Shown here: one piece after another, positions 8,708 through 16,760 of the stretch
Position numbering within the stretch: the first letter of the stretch is position 1
Layout of the letters: each line of letters begins with the position of its first letter
Assembly (NCBI RefSeq): GCF_947501785.1
Contig: NZ_CANMXB010000001.1
Coordinates: forward strand, 3,476,501 to 3,540,500
Length of the DNA: 64,000 nucleotides
Direction of reading: 5' to 3'
DNA from: an uncultured Litoreibacter sp.
GTDB taxonomy: Bacteria; Pseudomonadota; Alphaproteobacteria; Rhodobacterales; Rhodobacteraceae
Notes under the pieces: model-generated
What the model was told of the DNA's origin: nothing
The model's database searches: none
What the model saw: the letters and a program-made list of their open reading frames with translations, nothing else
Position numbers and translations under genes: made by a program

Positions 8708-9505
8708 CTACGATCCAAGCCCCAGCAACTCATCCAGCTGCTTGGCAAACCACCCGCGTGGGATGAAATGCCCGCGCGGGTGAACGTCCAGCGTCACGCT
8801 GCCGGCGGTACAGTCGTCCCAGACCGTGCGGTCAAAATGGTCGCGCTCGGTGGTCGAGTAGCTGGAGGTGCCCGTCACCTCCCCGCAGCCCAGCATGTTC
8901 CGCCATAGCGAGACGGCGTAGGTCGTGTCGCCATCCGGCCCGAAGGGAAAATCCAGCACGTTGTCGGTCAACCCATGCACGTGGCGCACTTCCAACGGGG
9001 CGGTTTCGCAGTCCTCGTCCTGATCCAGCGTGCCGGAGACGGCCAGCAATGCGCGTACATCCGTGCCGTTCTCGCAGGCGTAGCGCCACGCCATGTTGGA
9101 CCCCCAGGAATAACCCGACACAAAGATGCGCGACCGGTCGATCGGGTAGCGTGTGGCGGCGTCTTCGATGATGGCGGCGGCGAAGTCGGTGTCTTGCGAC
9201 CCGGGGTGCCAGAAATCCCAGCTTTTGTTCAGCCCGTTGGGCGCCAGCAGCAGCACCCCACGCTTGCGGGTCGCGCCGGAAATGCGGCCATGTTTGACGA
9301 TCAGGGTGCCTTGGCGCGCCCAGCCGTGGAAATGCAGCATCACCGGCATGGGCGTCACCCCGTCCCAGTCGTCAGGCACTTTGACATGGTATGAGCGGTC
9401 GCCAAGCGGGCAGGGCGTCTGGTCAACGCAGTCTTCCGCGGCGGCAAGGCCGGGGAGCGCCGCGGCGAAAGCCACAGCCAGAGCAAACAGGATATGAAGG
9501 CGCAT
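8708..9505 (-). CDS. Secreted PHB-depolymerase/feruloyl-esterase-like hydrolase
   Basis: A 265-residue alpha/beta hydrolase with a signal peptide (LHILFALAVAFAAALPGLAAAE), so it is exported. The nucleophile elbow GYSWG lies in FVSGYSWGSNMAWRYAC, preceded by FAAAIIEDAATRYPIDRSRIF, the typical lead-in of the LpqC/PHB-depolymerase family. HVHGLTDNVLDFPFGP supplies the likely acidic region, and the final HPRGHFIPRGW the histidine. Several cysteines may form disulfides. Substrate unknown: short polyester or acetyl/feruloyl ester are family possibilities. It is the last gene on its strand before the hairpin array. Confidence 0.85.
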   Translation of the reverse strand: MRLHILFALAVAFAAALPGLAAAEDCVDQTPCPLGDRSYHVKVPDDWDGVTPMPVMLHFHGWARQGTLIVKHGRISGATRKRGVLLLAPNGLNKSWDFWHPGSQDTDFAAAIIEDAATRYPIDRSRIFVSGYSWGSNMAWRYACENGTDVRALLAVSGTLDQDEDCETAPLEVRHVHGLTDNVLDFPFGPDGDTTYAVSLWRNMLGCGEVTGTSSYSTTERDHFDRTVWDDCTAGSVTLDVHPRGHFIPRGWFAKQLDELLGLGS

Positions 9506-9577
9506 TACGAAGCCGGTCCTTTTGAGGTGTCACGCCAGCCTAGCGGCTAATCCGCGCGAAGGGACCTCAAAAAAACG

Positions 9578-12500
9578 TTAGTCGTCGTTCAGGGGTTTCA
9601 GCGTGATGGAGCCAAAATAGTTGGACACCTCATCCTTCTCGTTTCTGGCGGTCGACATCTCAACCGTCATCACATGCCGGCTGCCATTGCCGGCGGTCAG
9701 CTTGAAGTCGTCGCGGTACGGCCGGCCCTTCTTGATGGTGCGTTCGCGGTGCTTGGCAAAGCGGGGCTGGTCCTCCACATCCACCATCGAATGGATCAAC
9801 TTGAACGTGGCCTCGACCGACGGGTCAACCCGCATGATGCGGTAGTTGCTTGGGCTCCAATACGCCACGTCCGTCAGGATATCGTAGGAGAAGAACCCGA
9901 CGTCGCGCCGGTCAATAAGCGTCTCCACTTCGCGCAGGCGGGTGCTGGTCGCCACTTCAGCGGTAATGTCGCGGAAGGAGCCGACCACGGCCACCGAGTT
10001 CCCGGTGGAGTCCTTGGTCACAGCGCCCATCGCGCGCACCCAGACGGCCTGCCCGTCTCGGCGGCGGAGCCGCGCTTTGAAGTCGTAGGCAACGTCATCC
10101 TCTATTGCGCGCTGGACGGCTGCGGTCACCATCTCGCGGTCATCTTCATGATAGGCGTTTAGGCCGTTTTCGAGGGTAACCTCGAACGTGGCCGGGTCCT
10201 CGCCGTGAATTTCGTAAACACGTTCCGACCAGTGCAAAGAATTGTCGCTGAGATCAATGCGCCAATAGCCGGTTTCAGACACTTGTTCGATCAGCTCCAG
10301 CGACCGGTGGCTCATGCCCACCTCGGCGGTCGCGCCAATCATTTCGGTCACGTCGTTGCCGACGATGACCACAACCATTTGCCCGGTGGAAGGGTCGGTG
10401 TAGGCGTGCCGGAGCGCCGCCAGCCAAACGGTGTTGTCATCGCCCTGGCGTAGCGGGAAAGCCTGGTCATGCGGCTTGCCGTCCAAAAGCACCCGCAGCC
10501 CGTTGCCTTTCGGGATCTTCGCGTCCTTCAGCAATGTGTCGACAGGGGTGCCCAGGGCCTCTTCGGCCTCGACGCCAAGAACGGCGGCCATGCTGGAACT
10601 CAACCTGGTGATCAATCCGCCCTCGTCATGCTGCAGCAGGTAGATGGGCGCGTTGGTCAGCAGCTGGTTCAGCTCGTTGGCCAAGGACTGGATGGCAGGC
10701 GGGGAGCGCAGGAACACAAGGGTGGTGCCGATCATCTGGCCGCCGTCGCCGGTAAACGGGGCGCATTGCAACGTGTAAGGCCCGCTGTCGGTCAGGAAGT
10801 CGGCATGCACGGGTTCGCCCAGCTGCAGCGCGCGGTTGCAGAATTCCACAAGGCGGGGAAAGCCGCCGGGCAGATGGATTTGGCTCAAATGCGGGTTGCG
10901 CAATGGCTCCGTGATGCCGAACAGCTGCATGGCGTCCTGGCTGGCGCGCACAATCTGCAACGCGTTGTCCAACACCAGCAGCGGCACAGGGACGTTGCCC
11001 AGCAGGGAGCCAAGCTCGGCGTTCAGCCCCATCAACTCGGAGGAGTTCACCTGCAGCTCCTCGTTGACGGTGATCAGTTCTTCATTGGTGGACTGCAGTT
11101 CCTCGTTGGAGGTCTCCAGTTCTTCATTGGTGGCCTGCAGCTCTTCGTTGGTGGACTGCAGCTCTTCGTTCAGGGCCTGCAGCTCTTCGTTGGAGGTTTC
11201 CAGTTCTTCAATGGTCTGCTGCAACGCCTCGCGGGTGGTGGCCAGTTCCTGGTCCAGTTCCCGCAAGTGGTCATCCGTCATGGCGGTGCCGGTGGTGGCC
11301 TGCGACGCCGACAGGTCCTCGTAGTCATGCTTGGTCCAGGAGTTGATGACCATCAACGCCAGCCGCTCGTCAATCGAGGGCGCCTGTATCGGGATCGCTT
11401 CCAGGCGCACCAGCCGGTCGTCATCTTCGATCAGGGTGTGCTTGGTGCCGACGCGGCGCTGGTCATGCTTCAGGGCCAAGGTGACAAGGCTGCGCGCTTC
11501 CTCTCGGTAAGGGGATTTCAGCAGGCTTAGCTGCAGGTTCAACGATGAGTCCTCGGACAGGTTCACGTAGGGGGTGATGTCGCCATAGACGCGCAGAAAG
11601 CTGTGGTCGGAGGAGACAAGAATCGAATTTTCTCCCAACGAGCGCGCAAGCGCGTCAAACATTAACCGTTCGGTCGGGGTGGGCTCGGGCGCGGCAATCG
11701 GTTCGCGGTTTTTGCGCGCGACAGGCGGCGAGGACCAGCTCCCCGAAAATGCCTTCGCACCAATCTGGTCTTTCTTGCGGAGCGGGCGTTTACGGAAGAT
11801 ATGCGGGTTGCCCGCGACCTCGGTAAACAGCTGGTCCGAGCCGGTGACACTTTCGGCGGTGCCCACGAACATGTAGGCGTTTTGCTTCATGGCGTAATGC
11901 AGCCGGGCGAAGACGCGGGTTTGCAGCTTGGAGGAGAAGTAGATCAGCAGGTTTCGGCAGCAGATCAGGTCCATGTTCAGGAAGGGCGGGTCCTGGCACA
12001 GGTTGTGGTCGGAAAACAGGATCACGGCGCGCAGCGCTTCGATCACCCGCACGCCCTCGGATTGCTGGATGAAATACTTGTCCGACAGCTCTTTGGGGAC
12101 GTCCAGCAACGCGCCTTGCGAATATTGCCCCTTGCGGGCGTAATCCAGCGCCGCGCGGTCAATGTCGGTGGCGAAAATCTGGGTTTTGGACCGCACCAGC
12201 TCGGCCGCGCCGCCCATCGCTTCGGCCAGCAGGATGGCGATGGAATAGACCTCCTCGCCGGTGGCGCAGCCCGCCACCCAGATGCGCAGCGGCCGGTCCT
12301 TGCGCTGGTCGACCAGCTCCTGGACGTATTGTTGCAGGTCCTCAAATTCTTCGCGGTCGCGGAAGAACCGCGTGACCGAGATCAGAAGGTCCTTGAACAG
12401 CGCATCCACTTCGCGTGGCTCGTTGCGGCAATGGACCACGTAGTCCTCGACGGTGGGGATGCCCAAGGCGGTCATGCGCCGGTCGATGCGGCGCAGCACC

Positions 12501-13204
12501 GTGGATTGCTTGTACTCGCGGAAATCGACGCGGGTGCGGGCCAGAACAATCTGCAAAATGCCCGAAATGGGCGACACGTCGCCCCCGTCTGATCGGAACT
12601 GTTCCAGGTTGCGCGGGGAATCCACGATCTTCTTGAGATGGATGGCAATGTCGCTGGGGCGCAGCACCAGATCGACACAGCCGGTGGCGATCGCGGCGTT
12701 GGGCATGCCGTCATATTTGGCTGATTCGTCGTCCTGGGCGATGGTGATGCCGCCCGCCTCGCGCACGGCCTGGATGCCGTAGGCGCCGTCTGATCCGGTG
12801 CCGGACAGGATGATGCCCATCGACCGGTCCTGGCGGTCTTCGGCAAGGCTGATCAAAAACCGGTCAACCGATGGCTTGGGTTTTCCCATCTCATCGCTTG
12901 GGGGGCGCAGGCGCAGCCGGCCGTCCTCCATCACGACGTCGGCGCGGGGTGGGGTGACGTAGATGACATCGGGCTTCGGGACCATCTTGTCTTCAATGTC
13001 GACCACCAAAAGGTCGGTCTCGCTGGCGATCAGGCTGGTCATCAGGCTTTTGTGCTGCGGCGACATGTGCTGGACGATGACGTAGGCGCATCCATTGTCG
13101 GTCGGGAGGCTGGTCGCCAATTCTCTGAGGGCTTCAAGCCCACCTGCTGATGACCCAATTCCAACGACGAGCGGTGGCTTGGCCTTTTTCTTAGCCTTTG
13201 GCAT
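9578..13204 (-). CDS. CheB-CheR-PAS chemotaxis-type signalling protein
   Basis: A 1208-residue multidomain protein. Residues about 10-195 form a CheB methylesterase domain with GSSAGG (Ser19), QHMSP (His46) and GTGSDGAYG for the Ser-His-Asp triad. Residues about 215-480 form a CheR methyltransferase domain with FFRDREEF and the SAM-binding GCATGEE. Residues about 645-735 are a coiled coil built from near-identical repeats such as TNEELQ and TSNEELQ. Residues about 740-1208 hold PAS-type domains; RLRRRDGQAVWVRAMGAV and GSFRDITAEV are typical PAC sequence. The protein ends in a PAS-like domain with no HisKA or HATPase module, unlike many CheB/CheR hybrids. It diverges from a 229-residue unknown gene and has no cheA or receptor neighbours here. 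Confidence 0.92.
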   Translation of the reverse strand: MPKAKKKAKPPLVVGIGSSAGGLEALRELATSLPTDNGCAYVIVQHMSPQHKSLMTSLIASETDLLVVDIEDKMVPKPDVIYVTPPRADVVMEDGRLRLRPPSDEMGKPKPSVDRFLISLAEDRQDRSMGIILSGTGSDGAYGIQAVREAGGITIAQDDESAKYDGMPNAAIATGCVDLVLRPSDIAIHLKKIVDSPRNLEQFRSDGGDVSPISGILQIVLARTRVDFREYKQSTVLRRIDRRMTALGIPTVEDYVVHCRNEPREVDALFKDLLISVTRFFRDREEFEDLQQYVQELVDQRKDRPLRIWVAGCATGEEVYSIAILLAEAMGGAAELVRSKTQIFATDIDRAALDYARKGQYSQGALLDVPKELSDKYFIQQSEGVRVIEALRAVILFSDHNLCQDPPFLNMDLICCRNLLIYFSSKLQTRVFARLHYAMKQNAYMFVGTAESVTGSDQLFTEVAGNPHIFRKRPLRKKDQIGAKAFSGSWSSPPVARKNREPIAAPEPTPTERLMFDALARSLGENSILVSSDHSFLRVYGDITPYVNLSEDSSLNLQLSLLKSPYREEARSLVTLALKHDQRRVGTKHTLIEDDDRLVRLEAIPIQAPSIDERLALMVINSWTKHDYEDLSASQATTGTAMTDDHLRELDQELATTREALQQTIEELETSNEELQALNEELQSTNEELQATNEELETSNEELQSTNEELITVNEELQVNSSELMGLNAELGSLLGNVPVPLLVLDNALQIVRASQDAMQLFGITEPLRNPHLSQIHLPGGFPRLVEFCNRALQLGEPVHADFLTDSGPYTLQCAPFTGDGGQMIGTTLVFLRSPPAIQSLANELNQLLTNAPIYLLQHDEGGLITRLSSSMAAVLGVEAEEALGTPVDTLLKDAKIPKGNGLRVLLDGKPHDQAFPLRQGDDNTVWLAALRHAYTDPSTGQMVVVIVGNDVTEMIGATAEVGMSHRSLELIEQVSETGYWRIDLSDNSLHWSERVYEIHGEDPATFEVTLENGLNAYHEDDREMVTAAVQRAIEDDVAYDFKARLRRRDGQAVWVRAMGAVTKDSTGNSVAVVGSFRDITAEVATSTRLREVETLIDRRDVGFFSYDILTDVAYWSPSNYRIMRVDPSVEATFKLIHSMVDVEDQPRFAKHRERTIKKGRPYRDDFKLTAGNGSRHVMTVEMSTARNEKDEVSNYFGSITLKPLNDD

Positions 13205-13339
13205 TCATTACCTTTTCGGCCCGCAGGCCCAATTTAGTGTAGTAAAATTCTTTACTTCCAAAAATGTACAGTTCGGCATTTTAGACAAAAAGTGGCTACA
13301 AACAATCTGGAATATTAAATTTAGAATAAGCTGACATCG

Positions 13340-13354
13340 TAAACCATTTGTTAA
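13340..13354 (-). promoter_or_regulatory. CtrA-like site upstream of the CheB-CheR-PAS gene
   Basis: On the minus strand the bases read TTAACAAATGGTTTA, that is TTAA-N7-TTTA followed by C. The CtrA consensus is TTAA-N7-TTAA(C), so there is one mismatch. The site lies about 140 bases upstream of the minus-strand start and 60 bases upstream of the divergent gene, in an AT-rich region. Confidence 0.4.
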
Positions 13355-13412
13355 CATTGTTTGACTATGGGTAAACAAGGCACTGTTGATCGACACAATT
13401 CCGGGAACTGCA

Positions 13413-14102
13413 ATGACTTCATTAGAAGCTCTAGACGCCGCGGACAATGATCGGTTTGTGATTCATTTAACCCGCAGAATAACTGGCAAAGATGTCGACG
13501 GACTGCGCGTGTCCTCAATCGAACTTCAACATGTCGATATTCGGAACAGGTATTCCTTCAAGCAAGGCCGCGCCCTGCATGAGGTATTTGCCGCTGATCT
13601 GGCAAATGCGCTGAAAGCGGCATTGCAAAACATGGTGCCCGGCGAGCGCATCATTTCGATGCCGGACTTCAAGGTGACCATTCCGGGGGTGGTCCTGGGC
13701 GGGCTGCGCATCCTCTACTCCAAGGCCGAGAACGGCAAGGAGACGATCATGATGCGGGTGCGCGAATATGTCGGCGCAATCAAGTCCGCGTTCCGCTTTG
13801 ACCCGTCGCTGGCGGTGGACACAGCGACCATGCGCGAACGCATCGCCGTCGAGGTGTTGCGCGACATCGTCAACCCGCTGCTCGATATCCTGTCCATTGC
13901 CCGCGACACACCGCCCGAGGTCATCGACAACAATTCAGCCGCGATCAGAGGCCAGCTGAAGCGCATGTCCATGCGCCAGGACGAGATCAATTTCTACGTC
14001 GGCCTTTTGAAACGCTACATCGCCGGTTGCCGCAGCGACGCGGAAGGCCAGACCGCCAATGGCATCGACATGGAAACCGTGCCCGGGTTGGGCCGGAGCT
14101 AG
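13413..14102 (+). CDS. Hypothetical protein divergent from CheB-CheR-PAS
   Basis: No recognised family; 229 residues, soluble, no signal peptide. Residues about 1-125 look alpha/beta, with DRFVIHLTRRITGKDVDG near the start. Residues about 135-215 look all-helical: TMRERIAVEVLRDIVNPLLD followed by AIRGQLKRMSMRQDEINFYV. The helical part resembles a histidine-phosphotransfer or four-helix-bundle fold in general character only; no phosphorylatable histidine motif is evident. The start at 13413 (MTSLEALD) has only a weak GGGA upstream; a TTG at 13386 is an alternative. It shares a 208-base AT-rich promoter region with the chemotaxis-type gene and may belong to the same pathway (inference). Confidence 0.72.
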   Translation: MTSLEALDAADNDRFVIHLTRRITGKDVDGLRVSSIELQHVDIRNRYSFKQGRALHEVFAADLANALKAALQNMVPGERIISMPDFKVTIPGVVLGGLRILYSKAENGKETIMMRVREYVGAIKSAFRFDPSLAVDTATMRERIAVEVLRDIVNPLLDILSIARDTPPEVIDNNSAAIRGQLKRMSMRQDEINFYVGLLKRYIAGCRSDAEGQTANGIDMETVPGLGRS

Positions 14103-14175
14103 GCAGACTTTCCCAGAAAGTCTGCACCCAAATCCTCGATGAGGATTTGTCCCCAATTTCTATTCTAGAAATTGG
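14103..14175. repeat. Tandem triloop hairpins, array of three
   Basis: Three perfect hairpins in a row: GCAGACTTTC-CCA-GAAAGTCTGC (14103-14125), CAAATCCTC-GAT-GAGGATTTG (14129-14149) and CCAATTTCTA-TTC-TAGAAATTGG (14153-14175). Stems are 10, 9 and 10 bp, loops are three bases, spacers are three bases, and centres are exactly 25 bp apart. The array begins on the base after a stop codon and fills the gap between converging genes. Confidence 0.85.
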
Positions 14176-14181
14176 CGCCGC

Positions 14182-16599
14182 CTAAGCCTTCACCCGCAAA
14201 TTCGCCGGATCATATTGCCCGCGCGCCACCACCTTGGCGGGCTGGGGCACACCAACGACATCCACATGCACGCTTGTGCCCTCAGCCTCAAACGCGGGGT
14301 CGACATAGGCGTAGGCAAGGTTCTTGCGCAGCCGGTGCCCCCAATCCGCCGACGTCACCGTCCCAATGACACGCGCGCCGTCGCGCACGGACGCGCCGCC
14401 ATGGCTCGGCGCATGGGTGGCCTCAATCTCCAGCACCACCAGCTGCTTGCGTGGCCCCGCCGTCAGCATTTCCTGCAAAGCGGGCTTGCCGATGAAGTCC
14501 TTGCCCATGTCCACAAACCGCTCCAGCCCAGCCTCAAACGGGTTGAACTCGGTGATCAGGTCCGCCTTCCAATGCATGTAACCCTTCTCCATGCGCATCG
14601 ACTCCACGGCCCGCGCGCCGAACAGGCCCATCCCATGCGCCTCGCCAGCCTTCCTGAGCGCCAGATAGGCCGCATAAAGCTGCGCATTCGGCACGTGGAT
14701 TTCATAGGCCAATTCGCCGGAGAAGCTGACCCCCATCACCACCGCCGGCGCGATCCCGATAAACGCCTCCCGCACAGATAGCCACGGGAACGCTGCCGCC
14801 GACCAATCCGCGCGGCTGCACGCGGATAGCACGTCGCGCGCCTTGGGTCCGGCCAGCACCAGAATGGTCCAGTCATTGGTCAGCGACTTGATCGAGACGT
14901 CCGCACCCTCCGGCACATGGCTCGTTAGCCAATCCATGTCATGCCACTCGGCGGCGGCGGCAGACCCCCACCAGATGCGATCGCCCGTCAGGTTGGCCAC
15001 CGTTGCTTCGCCCTTGATGTTCCCTTGATGGTTCAGAAAATACCCAAGGCCCACACGGCCTTCCTTGCGCGTCACCCGCCCGCAAAAAATGCCATCCAGC
15101 CAGTCCCGCGCATCCGCGCCGGTGATCTCGAACCGGTTGAACCCGTTCACCTCGCAAAGCCCAACGCCCGACTGCACCATCTCCACGTCGCGCTTGACCA
15201 CCTCAAACGCCTCGTTGAAGCCAAAGCCCAGCGTTTCCGCAAACTCCGGCGAGGGCCGGATGTAATCCACCCGTTCCCACCCATTCACCACGGTGAATTC
15301 CGCGCCCTCCGCCGCCAGCACAGGCGTCAACGGAGTCGTCTTCGCAGGCCTCCCCGCAGGCCGGTGCTCATGCGGGAAGTGGAAGCGGAACTCGTTCTGG
15401 TAGTCCTCGATGGCCTTCAGCGAGGTCAGCTCCACATTGCCGTGCCCCGTGAACCGCCGCGGGTCCAGACACCACATGTCATACTCCGCCTCGCCATGCA
15501 CAATCTGCTGCGCCAGCAGCCAGCCATGCCCGCCACCTTCGCCCACGCCGGCCCGCAGCCCGATGATGCAAAACGCGTTGCGCTTGCCCGGGACCTGTCC
15601 CACCAAAGGCGCGCCGTCGATCGTGTAGGTGATCGGGCCGTTTACCACCCGCTTGATCCCCACCTCCATCAGCGCGGGCATGCGCGCAAACGCGCCTTCC
15701 AGCACGTCCATCACCCGGTCCAGATCGTCGGGGCACAGGTCGTTGGCAAAGGCGGGGTCAATCCCGTCCATCCCCCACGGCCTGCAATCCTGCTCGTAGA
15801 AGCCCACCAGCAAGCCGCCCTTTTCCTGCCGCGAATAGTAGTCCGAAATCGGGCATCGCAGCAGCGGCATACGGTGCCCGGCTTCCGCAATCGCCGGAAT
15901 ATCCTCGGTGATAAAATACTGGTGCTCCATCGAGGCGACAGGGTGCTGCACACCCATCATCGCCGCCACCTCATTCACCCGATATCCACCCGCATTCACC
16001 ACGACATCGCAATCAATATCGCCATTGGTGGTCTGCACCGTCCACGTATCATCGCTATGTTGCACCAGCCCTGTCACGGCCGTATGCCGGTATACCTCCG
16101 CCCCCGCCTTGCGCGCATGAAAGGCCAGCGCCTGACACAGCTGCGCGGGGTCAATGTCGCCGTCCTCGCCGTCCCACAAACCGCCCAGCAGGTTCTCAGT
16201 CGAAATCAACGGATGCCGCCGCGCGCATTCCTCCGCGTCAATCACCTCATAGGTGACGCCCATCCCCTCGGCCATCGACGCAAAATGCCGGTAACCGTCC
16301 ATCTGCGCCTCAGTATTGGCCAACCGAATGCCGCCGTCGCCATGATGATACCCAACCGGGTACTCCGGGTCGTCCCGCAGCTTTTTGTACAAAGCGACCG
16401 AGTGCGATTTCAGCCCCACCATCGTCTGATTCATCCCGAAATTCGTCACCTGTGCCGCCGAATGCCACGTGGTCCCAGATGTCAGCTCGTCGCGTTCAAT
16501 CAGCACCACATCCGACCAGCCCTCTTGCGTCAGGTGATACAGGGTCGAGCACCCCGCAATCCCGCCCCCAATCACAACGGCTCTGGTTCTGGTTTTCAT
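14182..16599 (-). CDS. FAD-dependent oxidoreductase with GcvT domain (dimethylglycine/sarcosine dehydrogenase-like)
   Basis: An 805-residue protein. Residues 1-about 375 are a DAO-type FAD domain with the dinucleotide motif VVIGGGIAGCSTLYHL near residue 8 and SGTTWHSAAQ, whose histidine corresponds to the residue that binds FAD covalently in dimethylglycine dehydrogenase. Residues about 430-805 are a GcvT/aminomethyltransferase-type domain (MRMEKGYMHWKADLITEFNP, FIGKPAL), which in this family binds tetrahydrofolate and captures the released one-carbon unit. It probably demethylates an N-methylated amine oxidatively and forms methylene-THF; the substrate is not visible. It diverges from the MttB-family gene across 161 bases, which suggests a shared methylamine or betaine-type substrate (inference). 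Confidence 0.88.
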   Translation of the reverse strand: MKTRTRAVVIGGGIAGCSTLYHLTQEGWSDVVLIERDELTSGTTWHSAAQVTNFGMNQTMVGLKSHSVALYKKLRDDPEYPVGYHHGDGGIRLANTEAQMDGYRHFASMAEGMGVTYEVIDAEECARRHPLISTENLLGGLWDGEDGDIDPAQLCQALAFHARKAGAEVYRHTAVTGLVQHSDDTWTVQTTNGDIDCDVVVNAGGYRVNEVAAMMGVQHPVASMEHQYFITEDIPAIAEAGHRMPLLRCPISDYYSRQEKGGLLVGFYEQDCRPWGMDGIDPAFANDLCPDDLDRVMDVLEGAFARMPALMEVGIKRVVNGPITYTIDGAPLVGQVPGKRNAFCIIGLRAGVGEGGGHGWLLAQQIVHGEAEYDMWCLDPRRFTGHGNVELTSLKAIEDYQNEFRFHFPHEHRPAGRPAKTTPLTPVLAAEGAEFTVVNGWERVDYIRPSPEFAETLGFGFNEAFEVVKRDVEMVQSGVGLCEVNGFNRFEITGADARDWLDGIFCGRVTRKEGRVGLGYFLNHQGNIKGEATVANLTGDRIWWGSAAAAEWHDMDWLTSHVPEGADVSIKSLTNDWTILVLAGPKARDVLSACSRADWSAAAFPWLSVREAFIGIAPAVVMGVSFSGELAYEIHVPNAQLYAAYLALRKAGEAHGMGLFGARAVESMRMEKGYMHWKADLITEFNPFEAGLERFVDMGKDFIGKPALQEMLTAGPRKQLVVLEIEATHAPSHGGASVRDGARVIGTVTSADWGHRLRKNLAYAYVDPAFEAEGTSVHVDVVGVPQPAKVVARGQYDPANLRVKA

Positions 16600-16760
16600 G
16601 GCGGCTCTCCTAATTGCGTTGGGCCATCCACATTGAAAACGCCCGTATCGTCAATCCCGCACGCCCTTCATTTCAACCTATCAAAACCCGATTTCAGCGA
16701 TCCCGAACCCCGCGCAGTTTTTGCTTGCCAGACCGCCCATTCGCGGCTCACCTCACCCCT

